NCBI GenBank assembly: GCA_017447185.1
Contig: JAFSOC010000031.1
Coordinates: forward strand, 62,001-126,000
From: Clostridia bacterium
GTDB lineage: Bacteria > Bacillota > Clostridia > Christensenellales > Aristaeellaceae
Direction: 5' to 3'
DNA length: 64,000 bases
Shown here: positions 6,551 through 14,109 of the stretch, one piece after another
How the letters are laid out: the number at the start of each line of letters is the position of its first letter
Numbering within the stretch: the first letter of the stretch is position 1
The notes under the pieces: generated by a model
Databases searched by the model: none
What the model was told of the DNA's origin: nothing
What the model saw: the letters and a program-made list of their open reading frames with translations, nothing else
Translations under genes and position numbers: made by a program

Positions 6551-8338
6551 ATGAAGTGCCTGCAGACTGTTTATCGTGACGGGAACGCTTTCCGCAAGAC
6601 GGTTTCCGAATGGAAAGAGCAGAGCGGCTCCAGGCCGGTGCTGCTGCATGTCTTTACGGACGGAGCGGCGGAGGAAGATATCCGGAAAGCTGAGGCCATC
6701 ATTGCAGAAATCATGCCGGACGCGCCCTATGTCGGGTCTTCCGCTTCCGGCTGCATCTACGGTGGCAAGGTGACCACCGAAAAGCTGGTCATCTCCTGCA
6801 CCCTGTTTGAAAAAGAGGACAGCTATACCCGTTCCAAGCTCTTCTCCCTCGAGGACGGGGACATGGACGCGTTCCGCGCCTCCCTGCGGGAATACGTCTC
6901 CGGCCTGAAGGACCTGAAGGCCATTGAGGTCATCACCACCATTGACACGATCCCGATCCGGGAGTTCTGCCAGGTGCTGGAGGAGGAAATCCCCCAGGGT
7001 GTCCACGTATGGGGCGGCGGCGCCTTCGGCGACAATACGTTCAAGGCCTTCCTCTTCCGCAACGGCGGCGAATACACCGAGGCCGGCGTGGTCATGAGCT
7101 TCATGGGCGGCGCGGACCTGCACGTCCAGTACACCTACGTCAGCGGGTGGAAGCGGCTGGGCTATCCCCTGAAGGTGACGAAGGCGGAAGGCTATGTGGT
7201 CCACGAGCTGGACGGCAAGCCCGCCTACCAGATCTACGAGCATTACCTGCGCATCCCCAATGACGACCATATCTTTTATAACGCGCTGGAGTTCCCCTTT
7301 GCTGTGCAGTACAAGAACCGGCGCCTGCTGCGCCATGCCATGAGCTGCGATGAGAACGGCGCCCTGACCATGAGCACCCGGATTCCCGAGGGCAGCATCC
7401 TGCACGTGACCTACGGCGATCCCGAGACCATCATGCAGGACGTGATGCAGAGCGCCCAGATGATCAGCGATTTCGCGCCGGACGTGATTTCCGTGTTCGA
7501 CTGCTTCGGGCGGAAGACGTTCTGGGGCGGCACGGAAGCCACCCGGGAGATCGTTCCCCTGCACCAGATCGCCCCGACCTACGGCCTGTGCACCGCGGGC
7601 GAGCTGATCCGCTGGGAAGACAGCATGGATCACCATAACCTGACCCTGATCATCGCCGGCATGCGGGAAGGCGAGCCGAAGGCCCACCGGTCCGTGCTGG
7701 TGAAAAAGGAAGCCGGCAACAACGAATCCACCATGTCCATGATCAACCGGCTGGTTAACTTCATCAACACCGCCACCTCCGAGGTGATCGAGGCCAACGC
7801 CACCCTTTCCCTGATGGCGATCACCGACCAGCTGACCAAGCTGTACAACCGCGGCGAAATCCAGCGGCTGATCACCGAGCGGGTGGAGGAAATGAAGAAG
7901 CAGCCCGACGGCGAGAACGCCACCAGCCTGGTCATGATTGACCTGGACGATTTTAAGCACATCAACGACACCTACGGCCACCAGGAAGGCGACCAGGTAC
8001 TGATGCGGATTTCGAACCTGATCCACGAGGCCATCCGCAAGCTGGGCAACAACGCGGCGGACGGGCGCTGGGGCGGCGAGGAATTCATGCTCATGCTGCC
8101 CGGCATGACCCAGGAGGCCGCGGCCGCCTTTGCGGAAGAAGTGCGCCTCCAGATCGAAAAACTGAAGTTTGACAAGTGCGGCACCGTCTCCGCCAGCTTC
8201 GGCGTGGCCCAGGCGCTGCCCTGCGAGGAGCCGGACCCGCTGGTGGTCCGCGCCGATACCGCGCTGTACCAGGCCAAGGCTGCCGGAAAGAACACGGTGC
8301 GCCAGGCCGAAGAAAACAATGACTGCAAATGCGAATAA
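6551..8338 (+). CDS. FIST sensor-diguanylate cyclase (GGDEF)
   Basis: A 595-residue soluble protein. Residues ~30-220 match FIST_N (HVFTDGAAEED, YVGSSASGCIYGGKV) and ~225-375 match FIST_C, a sensory pair thought to bind small ligands such as amino acids. Residues ~425-590 are a GGDEF domain with LTKLYNR, MIDLDDFKHINDTYGH and an intact RWGGEEF active site, so it should make c-di-GMP from two GTP. There is no RxxD inhibitory site five residues before GGEEF. The ATG at 6551 follows a run of six Gs; an upstream in-frame ATG at 6440 lies inside the -10 box and is rejected. The hexosaminidase gene follows after 20 nt, so the two are probably cotranscribed. Confidence 0.9.
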   Translation: MKCLQTVYRDGNAFRKTVSEWKEQSGSRPVLLHVFTDGAAEEDIRKAEAIIAEIMPDAPYVGSSASGCIYGGKVTTEKLVISCTLFEKEDSYTRSKLFSLEDGDMDAFRASLREYVSGLKDLKAIEVITTIDTIPIREFCQVLEEEIPQGVHVWGGGAFGDNTFKAFLFRNGGEYTEAGVVMSFMGGADLHVQYTYVSGWKRLGYPLKVTKAEGYVVHELDGKPAYQIYEHYLRIPNDDHIFYNALEFPFAVQYKNRRLLRHAMSCDENGALTMSTRIPEGSILHVTYGDPETIMQDVMQSAQMISDFAPDVISVFDCFGRKTFWGGTEATREIVPLHQIAPTYGLCTAGELIRWEDSMDHHNLTLIIAGMREGEPKAHRSVLVKKEAGNNESTMSMINRLVNFINTATSEVIEANATLSLMAITDQLTKLYNRGEIQRLITERVEEMKKQPDGENATSLVMIDLDDFKHINDTYGHQEGDQVLMRISNLIHEAIRKLGNNAADGRWGGEEFMLMLPGMTQEAAAAFAEEVRLQIEKLKFDKCGTVSASFGVAQALPCEEPDPLVVRADTALYQAKAAGKNTVRQAEENNDCKCE

Positions 8339-8358
8339 AAGAACGGAGAAATGACCCT

Positions 8359-10269
8359 ATGAAAAAACTCATATCCCTCCTCCTGATCCTGGTGGTATTT
8401 TCCTCCTGCCTTGCCTTCAGTGAAGGCAGTGTTTCCGCCGCTCCCGCGGAAATCCTGAAAGGCATGAGCACCGAGCAGAAAGTGGCCCAGGTGCTGATGC
8501 CCGCCTTCTATTACCGGCAGGATGAGGAAGGCAAGAAGGTCGGCGTGCAGGAGATCTATCCTGAAATGGAGGAGATCCTCCGCAAGTACGGCTTCGGCGG
8601 CATCATCTTTAACCTGCAGAACGCGCAGGAGAACGAAAAGGCCGTCCGCCTGGTGGACGCGGTGCAGACCGCCAACGCCTCCGTTCCCGGCCGGCCGCAG
8701 CTGATCACCTGCACCGACCAGGAGGGCGGCTATGTATCCCGCCTGGGCCAGGGCACGATGATGCCCGGCAGTATGGCCCTGGGCGCCGTGAACGACCTGG
8801 ACCTCACACAGGAATCAGGCCGGCTCATCGGCGAGGAAGTGACCGCCATCGGCTACTCCGGCACCTTCGGCCCTGTGATGGACGTGAACAACAATCCTGC
8901 CAACCCGGTCATCGGCATCCGCTCCTTCGGCGACAATCCGGAGCAGGTGGCCCGCCAGGGCGTCGCCTTCCTGAAAGGTCTGCATGAAGCCGGCTCCCTT
9001 TCCACCCTGAAGCATTTCCCCGGCCACGGGGACACCGATACCGACAGCCACACCGGCCTGCCCTGCATCAACAAGACCTATGAGGAGCTCAAGCAGCTGG
9101 AGCTGATCCCCTTCCAGGCCGGCATTGACGCGGGTGCGGACATGGTCATGACCGCCCACATCGTCTATCCCAAGGTGGAGACGGGCACCTATATTTCAAA
9201 GGAAACCGGCGAGGAAATCGGCCTGCCCGCCACCCTCTCCCGCACCATCCTGACGGACATCCTGCGGGGCGACATGGGATTCAAAGGCCTGATCGTCAGC
9301 GACGCCATGAACATGGACGCCATCGCCAAGCACTTCGACCCGCTGGATACCGCAAAGCTGTCCATCGAGGCCGGCGTCAACCTGATCCTGCGGCCGGTGG
9401 ACACCTCCACCCCGGAAGGCCTGGCGGCCCTGGAAAAGTATATTCAGGAAGTCGCCGCCCTGGCGGATGATGGACTGATCTCCATGGAAGCGCTGGACAA
9501 GGCGGTGCTGGAGGTGCTCACCTTCAAGGAAGCCCACGGGATGCTCACGCCCTATGACGGCGGAGACATCGAAGAGCGGGTCGCGAAGGCCGTGGCCACC
9601 GTCGGCTCCTTCGAGCACCATGAATTTGAATTTGAAATCGGCCTGCAGGCAGTCACCCTGCTGAAGAATAACGGGATGCTCCCGCTGGACATGAACGAAA
9701 ACCTGGCCATCCTGGTGCCCTATGAAAGTGAGGTCAAGAGCGCCATATACGCTGTCGGCCGCCTGCAGGATGAGGAACACCCCCTCCTGGAGGGGCTTGA
9801 AATCCCGGTCTATTTCATCTCCGCCATGACCATGGGCGACCTGAAAAAGGTGGCCCAGGAAACGAAACAGCTGATCCTGGTCAGCGTGGCCTACAGCGCC
9901 GACGACATCAACCCGGACACGAAGGCGGGCGCCAATACCGCCCTGCTGGACATGATCATCCGGCTGGCCCATGCCGCGGGCAACAAGGCGGCCGTCATCA
10001 GCGCGCACCTGCCCTACGACGCGGCGCACTTTGCAGATACGGCAGACGCCATCGTCGTGGCCTACGGAGCCCGGGGCATGAACGAGGATCCCCGGGAGAA
10101 GGACGGGAACGTGGCCCAGTACGGGGCCAACATTCCCGCCGCGCTCTACCAGATGCTCTCCGCCGGGGAATCCGTCGGCAAGCTGCCCATTTCGATCCCG
10201 AAGCTGGATGAAAACGGCAAATTTACCGACGAAATCCTCTACCCCAACGCCGTCGCCGATCCCAGATAA
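8359..10269 (+). CDS. nagZ: Exported GH3 beta-N-acetylhexosaminidase (NagZ-like)
   Basis: A 636-residue GH3 glycosidase that removes terminal beta-N-acetylglucosamine, most likely from muropeptides or wall turnover products. The NagZ signature KHFPGHGDTDTDSHTGLP (~residue 218) supplies the His/Asp general acid pair, and SDAMNM (~313) holds the nucleophilic Asp. A C-terminal GH3_C-like region (~400-630) makes it longer than E. coli NagZ and similar to Bacillus forms. The N terminus is a signal peptide ending near LVVFSSC, which could be a degenerate lipobox. The ATG at 8359 follows GGAG. It is downstream of the FIST-GGDEF gene. Confidence 0.9.
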   Translation: MKKLISLLLILVVFSSCLAFSEGSVSAAPAEILKGMSTEQKVAQVLMPAFYYRQDEEGKKVGVQEIYPEMEEILRKYGFGGIIFNLQNAQENEKAVRLVDAVQTANASVPGRPQLITCTDQEGGYVSRLGQGTMMPGSMALGAVNDLDLTQESGRLIGEEVTAIGYSGTFGPVMDVNNNPANPVIGIRSFGDNPEQVARQGVAFLKGLHEAGSLSTLKHFPGHGDTDTDSHTGLPCINKTYEELKQLELIPFQAGIDAGADMVMTAHIVYPKVETGTYISKETGEEIGLPATLSRTILTDILRGDMGFKGLIVSDAMNMDAIAKHFDPLDTAKLSIEAGVNLILRPVDTSTPEGLAALEKYIQEVAALADDGLISMEALDKAVLEVLTFKEAHGMLTPYDGGDIEERVAKAVATVGSFEHHEFEFEIGLQAVTLLKNNGMLPLDMNENLAILVPYESEVKSAIYAVGRLQDEEHPLLEGLEIPVYFISAMTMGDLKKVAQETKQLILVSVAYSADDINPDTKAGANTALLDMIIRLAHAAGNKAAVISAHLPYDAAHFADTADAIVVAYGARGMNEDPREKDGNVAQYGANIPAALYQMLSAGESVGKLPISIPKLDENGKFTDEILYPNAVADPR

Positions 10270-10282
10270 CCTCGAAACAAAA

Positions 10283-10317
10283 CCCGCTGCGAACCTTCCG
10301 GTCCGCAGCGGTTTTTT
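10283..10317 (+). terminator. Rho-independent terminator after nagZ
   Basis: Stem of CGCTGCG with CGCAGCG plus flanking pairs, followed by six Ts (10312-10317). An A-run on the left arm suggests it may also stop the converging aldo/keto reductase transcript. Confidence 0.85.
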
Positions 10318-10326
10318 CATGCTGCC

Positions 10327-11448
10327 TTATGATTCCATTTCACGGCATTTTTCCAGGAGTTCTATGATCGGGAGATGCTGCGGGCAGACGCTTTCGCACT
10401 GGCCGCACTGCACACAGTCCGCCGCCTTTCCCTTGTCCGTGGTCACGATTGTATATTCCCGCACTGTACGGAAATGGGGGCTCCCCTCCATCCGGTTGTA
10501 CACCGTGAAGATCTCCGGGATCGGGATCCCCATGGGGCAGCCCTTGGTGCAGTAGTGGCAGGCGGTGCAGGGGATCGCCTTCGCCGCATCCAGCGCTTTC
10601 TGCGCCTTTTCAATGACCTTCATTTCCGAAGCATCCAGGGGTTTGAAGGGAGACATGTGCCGCAGGTTGTCCTCCATCTGTGCCACGTTGCTCATGCCGC
10701 TGAGCACCGCCAGCAAGTTGTCCAGCCCGGCGGCGAAGCGCAGGGCCCAGCTGGCGCAGGAAGCCTTGGGATCCGCGGCCTCCAGGATCTCCCGGACCGC
10801 GGGAATCGGGTCCGCCAGGATGCCGCCCTTCACCGGTTCCATGATGACCACCGGCTTGCCGTATTCCTGGCAGATTTCATAGTTGCGGCGGGAAGCCACG
10901 CCCGGGTTCTCCCAGTCCGCGTAGTTGATCTGCAGCTGGACGAACTCCACCTCCGGATGCTCCTTCAGCAGCTGTTCCAGCAGCTCCGGATCCGCATGGA
11001 AGGAGAAGCCGTAATGGCGGATCAGCCCCTTCGCCTTCTGCTCCGCGACAAAATCCCATAGTTTGTAATCCGTATATTTCTGCACGTTGTTCCGCTGCAG
11101 GGCGTGGAGCAGGTAGAAATCAAAGTACCCGGCGCCGGTGCGCTCCAGGCTGGTATAAAACTGCTGCTTTGCGCTCGCCTCGTCGTGGCACTGCATGAAG
11201 GCGTTCAGCTTCGTGCACAGGGTATAGGATTCCCGGGGATGGCGGTCCGCCACCGCCGCCCTGAAGGCGGCCTCGCTCAGGCCGTTGTCGTAGACATAGG
11301 CGGTGTCAAAATAGGTGCCGCCGGCGGCCATGAATTTGTCCGCCATTTCGCAGACCTGCGGGATGTCGATGGTTCCGTCCGGATTCTTCGGGAGGCGCAT
11401 CAGGCCGAAGCCCAGGCGGAAAGGATTCAGTACGCGATTCTCTTCCAT
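10327..11448 (-). CDS. Aldo/keto reductase with C-terminal 4Fe-4S clusters
   Basis: A 373-residue protein. Residues ~1-270 are an aldo/keto reductase barrel (LGFGLMRLP, YFDTAYVY, YFDFYLLHAL). The C terminus has two cysteine groups, CTACHYCTKGCP and CVQCGQCESVCP, as in the Fe-S-containing aldo/keto reductases of anaerobes. It probably reduces a small carbonyl compound with NAD(P)H or a ferredoxin-type donor; the substrate is unknown. The ATG at 11448 follows AGGAGG with good spacing and is preferred over an upstream ATG at 11469. It lies 29 nt after the cation transporter gene and is probably the last gene of a three-gene minus-strand operon. Confidence 0.9.
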   Translation of the reverse strand: MEENRVLNPFRLGFGLMRLPKNPDGTIDIPQVCEMADKFMAAGGTYFDTAYVYDNGLSEAAFRAAVADRHPRESYTLCTKLNAFMQCHDEASAKQQFYTSLERTGAGYFDFYLLHALQRNNVQKYTDYKLWDFVAEQKAKGLIRHYGFSFHADPELLEQLLKEHPEVEFVQLQINYADWENPGVASRRNYEICQEYGKPVVIMEPVKGGILADPIPAVREILEAADPKASCASWALRFAAGLDNLLAVLSGMSNVAQMEDNLRHMSPFKPLDASEMKVIEKAQKALDAAKAIPCTACHYCTKGCPMGIPIPEIFTVYNRMEGSPHFRTVREYTIVTTDKGKAADCVQCGQCESVCPQHLPIIELLEKCREMES

Positions 11449-11477
11449 GCTGTTTCCTCCTGTTTTCATTTGTTTTC

Positions 11478-12596
11478 TCAGTCTGAGATATCAATGTCCG
11501 GGACGATCGCTACGGTATAACCCGGTACCATTTCCTGCACTTCCTTCGTGAGCTCTGCGACGGCCTGCTGGGCGTCCACCCCGAAGTTCAGCACCACGTC
11601 GAACATGAGGGTCTGCTCCGTCACGTCCATGTAAAACCCGTGCATCTGCAGCGCCCAGTCATGCCTCAGCACCAGTTCCTGCACCTGGTTGTGGATCCGG
11701 GAGGCCCAGTCATTGCCGGTGTTGTAGGAATAAATGCCGATCCCGGTCAGGATCACGCCGGTTTCCTCAAACACCTTCGCCTCCATGCGGCGGGTCAGCT
11801 TGTCCACCTCGGCCACGGTCATGGTATCCGGCAGCTCGATATGCACGGAGGCATAGTTCCGCTCCGGACCGTAATTGTGCAGGATCAGGTCGTAGGCGCC
11901 CCGGATCTCCGGTTCGGAGGTCAGGATTTCGCGGACGGCTTTGGTGGTCTCCGGATCCGCCCGCTGGCCCAGGATCGCGCTGACAGTCTCCATCATGATC
12001 CGCAGGCCGGCCCGCAGGATGAACAGGGAAATCACGAGGCCCACCCAGGCCTCCAGGGAAACCCCCAGCCAGATGAACAGCAGGGCGGTAATGAGCACCG
12101 AGGCGGACAGGATGGCGTCGAAGGACGCGTCCGACCCCGATGCCACCAGGGCCGCGGAATGCACCTTCTGTCCCTGCTTTTTCACATACCTGCCGAGGAT
12201 CAGCTTCGCCGCGATGGCCACACCCAGCAGCACCAGCGACAGCACGGAATAGTCCGGCTCCTCCGGTTCAGCGATCTTTTCCACGGAGCTGATCAGGGCG
12301 CTGATACCGGCGTAGATCACCAGGGCGGACACGATCAGGGAGGACAGGTATTCAATCCGCCCGTGGCCCAGGGGATGCTTCTTGTCCGGCGCCCGGCCCG
12401 CCAGCTTGGCCCCGATGATTGTCACCACCGAGGACAGGGCATCCGACAGGTTGTTGATGCCGTCGAGGACCATGGCGATGGACCGGGCAAACATGCCGGC
12501 CACCATTTTCGCGGCCGCAAGAAACACATTGACCAGGATACCGATGATACTGGTACGGACAATGATATGCTCGCGGTGCTTCGCGACGGACTCCAC
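11478..12596 (-). CDS. Cation diffusion facilitator (CDF) metal exporter
   Basis: A 372-residue CDF transporter that exchanges divalent metal for protons across the membrane. It has about six helices, the KKHPLGHGRIEYLSSL loop after helix 2, and a cytoplasmic C-terminal domain (~210-372). In helix 5 the metal site reads DASFD, a DxxxD pattern associated with Mn-type rather than Zn-type (HxxxD) CDF members. In helix 2 it reads DGINN, with Asn where YiiP has the second Asp. The start chosen is GTG at 12596, preceded by GAGGGG. A longer reading back to 12839 runs through the permease gene and is not used. The gap to the upstream gene is 16 nt. Mn2+ as substrate is inference. Confidence 0.85.
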   Translation of the reverse strand: MESVAKHREHIIVRTSIIGILVNVFLAAAKMVAGMFARSIAMVLDGINNLSDALSSVVTIIGAKLAGRAPDKKHPLGHGRIEYLSSLIVSALVIYAGISALISSVEKIAEPEEPDYSVLSLVLLGVAIAAKLILGRYVKKQGQKVHSAALVASGSDASFDAILSASVLITALLFIWLGVSLEAWVGLVISLFILRAGLRIMMETVSAILGQRADPETTKAVREILTSEPEIRGAYDLILHNYGPERNYASVHIELPDTMTVAEVDKLTRRMEAKVFEETGVILTGIGIYSYNTGNDWASRIHNQVQELVLRHDWALQMHGFYMDVTEQTLMFDVVLNFGVDAQQAVAELTKEVQEMVPGYTVAIVPDIDISD

Positions 12597-12612
12597 GACA
12601 AGTTCCCCTCTT

Positions 12613-13914
12613 TCATTCCGAAAGGGTTTCCGGGGTTTCCTTTTCTTCTTCGGTTTTTTTCGCTTCTTCGGTTTCCGGTGCGGCCGGAGCAGCGGCATCT
12701 TCCGCAGGGGATTCCTTCTCCCCCGCGGTCCCGTCTGCCGGCGGGGCGTTCTCCCCGCCCGGCGGCAGCGCGGCCGCCGCATCCTCCGGCTTGGCCCAGC
12801 GGCGCTTGAACCACTGCACCACCAGGTACAGGTCGTCATTCACACTCTTGAAGATATCGCCGTGGATCGCGCCCACCAGCACCGACATGGCCACCGGGCC
12901 GCCGATCAGGCCGAGGATCCCGCCGAAGCGCATGCCGGCAAACATGCCGATCAAACTCAGCAGCGGGGAAATACCGATGGAATTGGACATCAGCTTGGGC
13001 TCCAGCAGGCGGCGCGCCAGCTGCAGCGCACCGGTGAGGATCAGGATCTGGATGCCGCCGATGGTCTCCCCCGTGAGGAAGAGCACCACGGCCATCAGGA
13101 TATACATCAGTCCGCTGCCGATCATGGGGATCATTTCCATGATCGCGGCGATGACACTCAGGACCCCGGCATAGCGGAAGCCGAAAATATGCAGCGCGAT
13201 CAGGCTGACCACCAGCACCATCGCCGCGAAGGTGCCCTGCACCCGCAGATAGCCCATCAGGCTCTTCAGCGCGGAATTGGTCAGCTGGGTGGTATTGCTG
13301 TCCTGCCGCCGGCGTTTTCCGCCGGGCAGGTAGGAGCGGATTTCAGCGTAGTGGATCGAGATGAAATACACGGCCATGGCCAGGAAGCTGATATAAATGA
13401 CGCTGTAGGGCAGGCTGGTCACCGTGCTGACAGCGAAGGCAACCACGTCCGACGCCACGTTGGATCCCCAGGCGCTCAAGCGCAGCATTGCGTCGTCCAT
13501 CGTGTTGTGGAGGATCTGCTGCACCTGGGGGCTGAAATTGTTGGCGGTGTTGTGGATCAGGTTATCCATGGCCTGCTGGATTGTGGTGATGGCCTCGCCG
13601 ATCATGCTCCCGGACTGGCCCACCACCTCCGGCGCCTGCTCCAGCACGATGTTGACGCCCCAGTAGGTGGCGCCGAACAGGATAGCCATCAGCAGCAGCA
13701 CGCAGACCAGCACGGAGATGCCGCGCTTCATCTTCAGCTTTTTTTCGGCAAAGCGGATCACCGGCTGCATCATGGCCGCCAGGGGAATAGCGATAATAAA
13801 GACGGAGAGCTTATCCCACAGAAGCGGAATCAGCCAGAAACACAGCGCTATCAGGACAACAGCGCCGAGCCCTTTGACTGCAAGCCGTTCCGCGGCCTTT
13901 CTCTCTTCGGTCAT
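12613..13914 (-). CDS. AI-2E family (UPF0118/YtvI-like) membrane permease
   Basis: A 433-residue integral membrane protein with about seven to eight helices. A large loop between helices 3 and 4 carries the family's helical segment (~100-165). The C-terminal half has the characteristic IMEMIPMIGSGLMYILM and LEPKLMSNSIGISPL. The family includes AI-2 exporters, Na+/H+ antiporters and the sporulation protein YtvI; the substrate cannot be assigned. The tail after residue ~385 is rich in Pro, Glu, Ala and Lys, probably disordered and cytoplasmic. It is the first gene of the operon with the CDF transporter and the Fe-S aldo/keto reductase. Confidence 0.85.
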   Translation of the reverse strand: MTEERKAAERLAVKGLGAVVLIALCFWLIPLLWDKLSVFIIAIPLAAMMQPVIRFAEKKLKMKRGISVLVCVLLLMAILFGATYWGVNIVLEQAPEVVGQSGSMIGEAITTIQQAMDNLIHNTANNFSPQVQQILHNTMDDAMLRLSAWGSNVASDVVAFAVSTVTSLPYSVIYISFLAMAVYFISIHYAEIRSYLPGGKRRRQDSNTTQLTNSALKSLMGYLRVQGTFAAMVLVVSLIALHIFGFRYAGVLSVIAAIMEMIPMIGSGLMYILMAVVLFLTGETIGGIQILILTGALQLARRLLEPKLMSNSIGISPLLSLIGMFAGMRFGGILGLIGGPVAMSVLVGAIHGDIFKSVNDDLYLVVQWFKRRWAKPEDAAAALPPGGENAPPADGTAGEKESPAEDAAAPAAPETEEAKKTEEEKETPETLSE

Positions 13915-13962
13915 GTTTTTTCTCTGCCTTCAATCGTGATCTGTCTTATTCGACATCCCAGT

Positions 13963-13991
13963 ATTTTACTCTTTTTCCGCCCGGTTTTCAA
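13963..13991 (-). promoter_or_regulatory. Promoter of the permease-CDF-reductase operon
   Basis: On the minus strand, TTGAAA (13986-13991), 17-bp spacer, TAAAAT (13963-13968). Confidence 0.6.
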
Positions 13992-14017
13992 CTCTTGCCG
14001 CCCAATTGCCCGCTTTA

Positions 14018-14046
14018 TTGCGGAAAAGCTGTTTGTCTGTTATAAT
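14018..14046 (+). promoter_or_regulatory. Promoter of the GGDEF-EAL-PAS gene
   Basis: TTGCGG (14018-14023), 17-bp spacer, TATAAT (14041-14046). It is divergent from the permease operon promoter. Confidence 0.6.
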
Positions 14047-14109
14047 ACATATGGCAAATGTTTTCCGCACAATGGACATACTGAATAAAACAGACAGGGA
14101 GCTGTACCG

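Noticed and set aside
11478-12839. Longer CDF reading beginning at 12839
   Set aside because: The first 81 codons run inside the permease gene in another frame and encode low-complexity Arg/Lys/Pro sequence; GTG at 12596 has a proper ribosome binding site.
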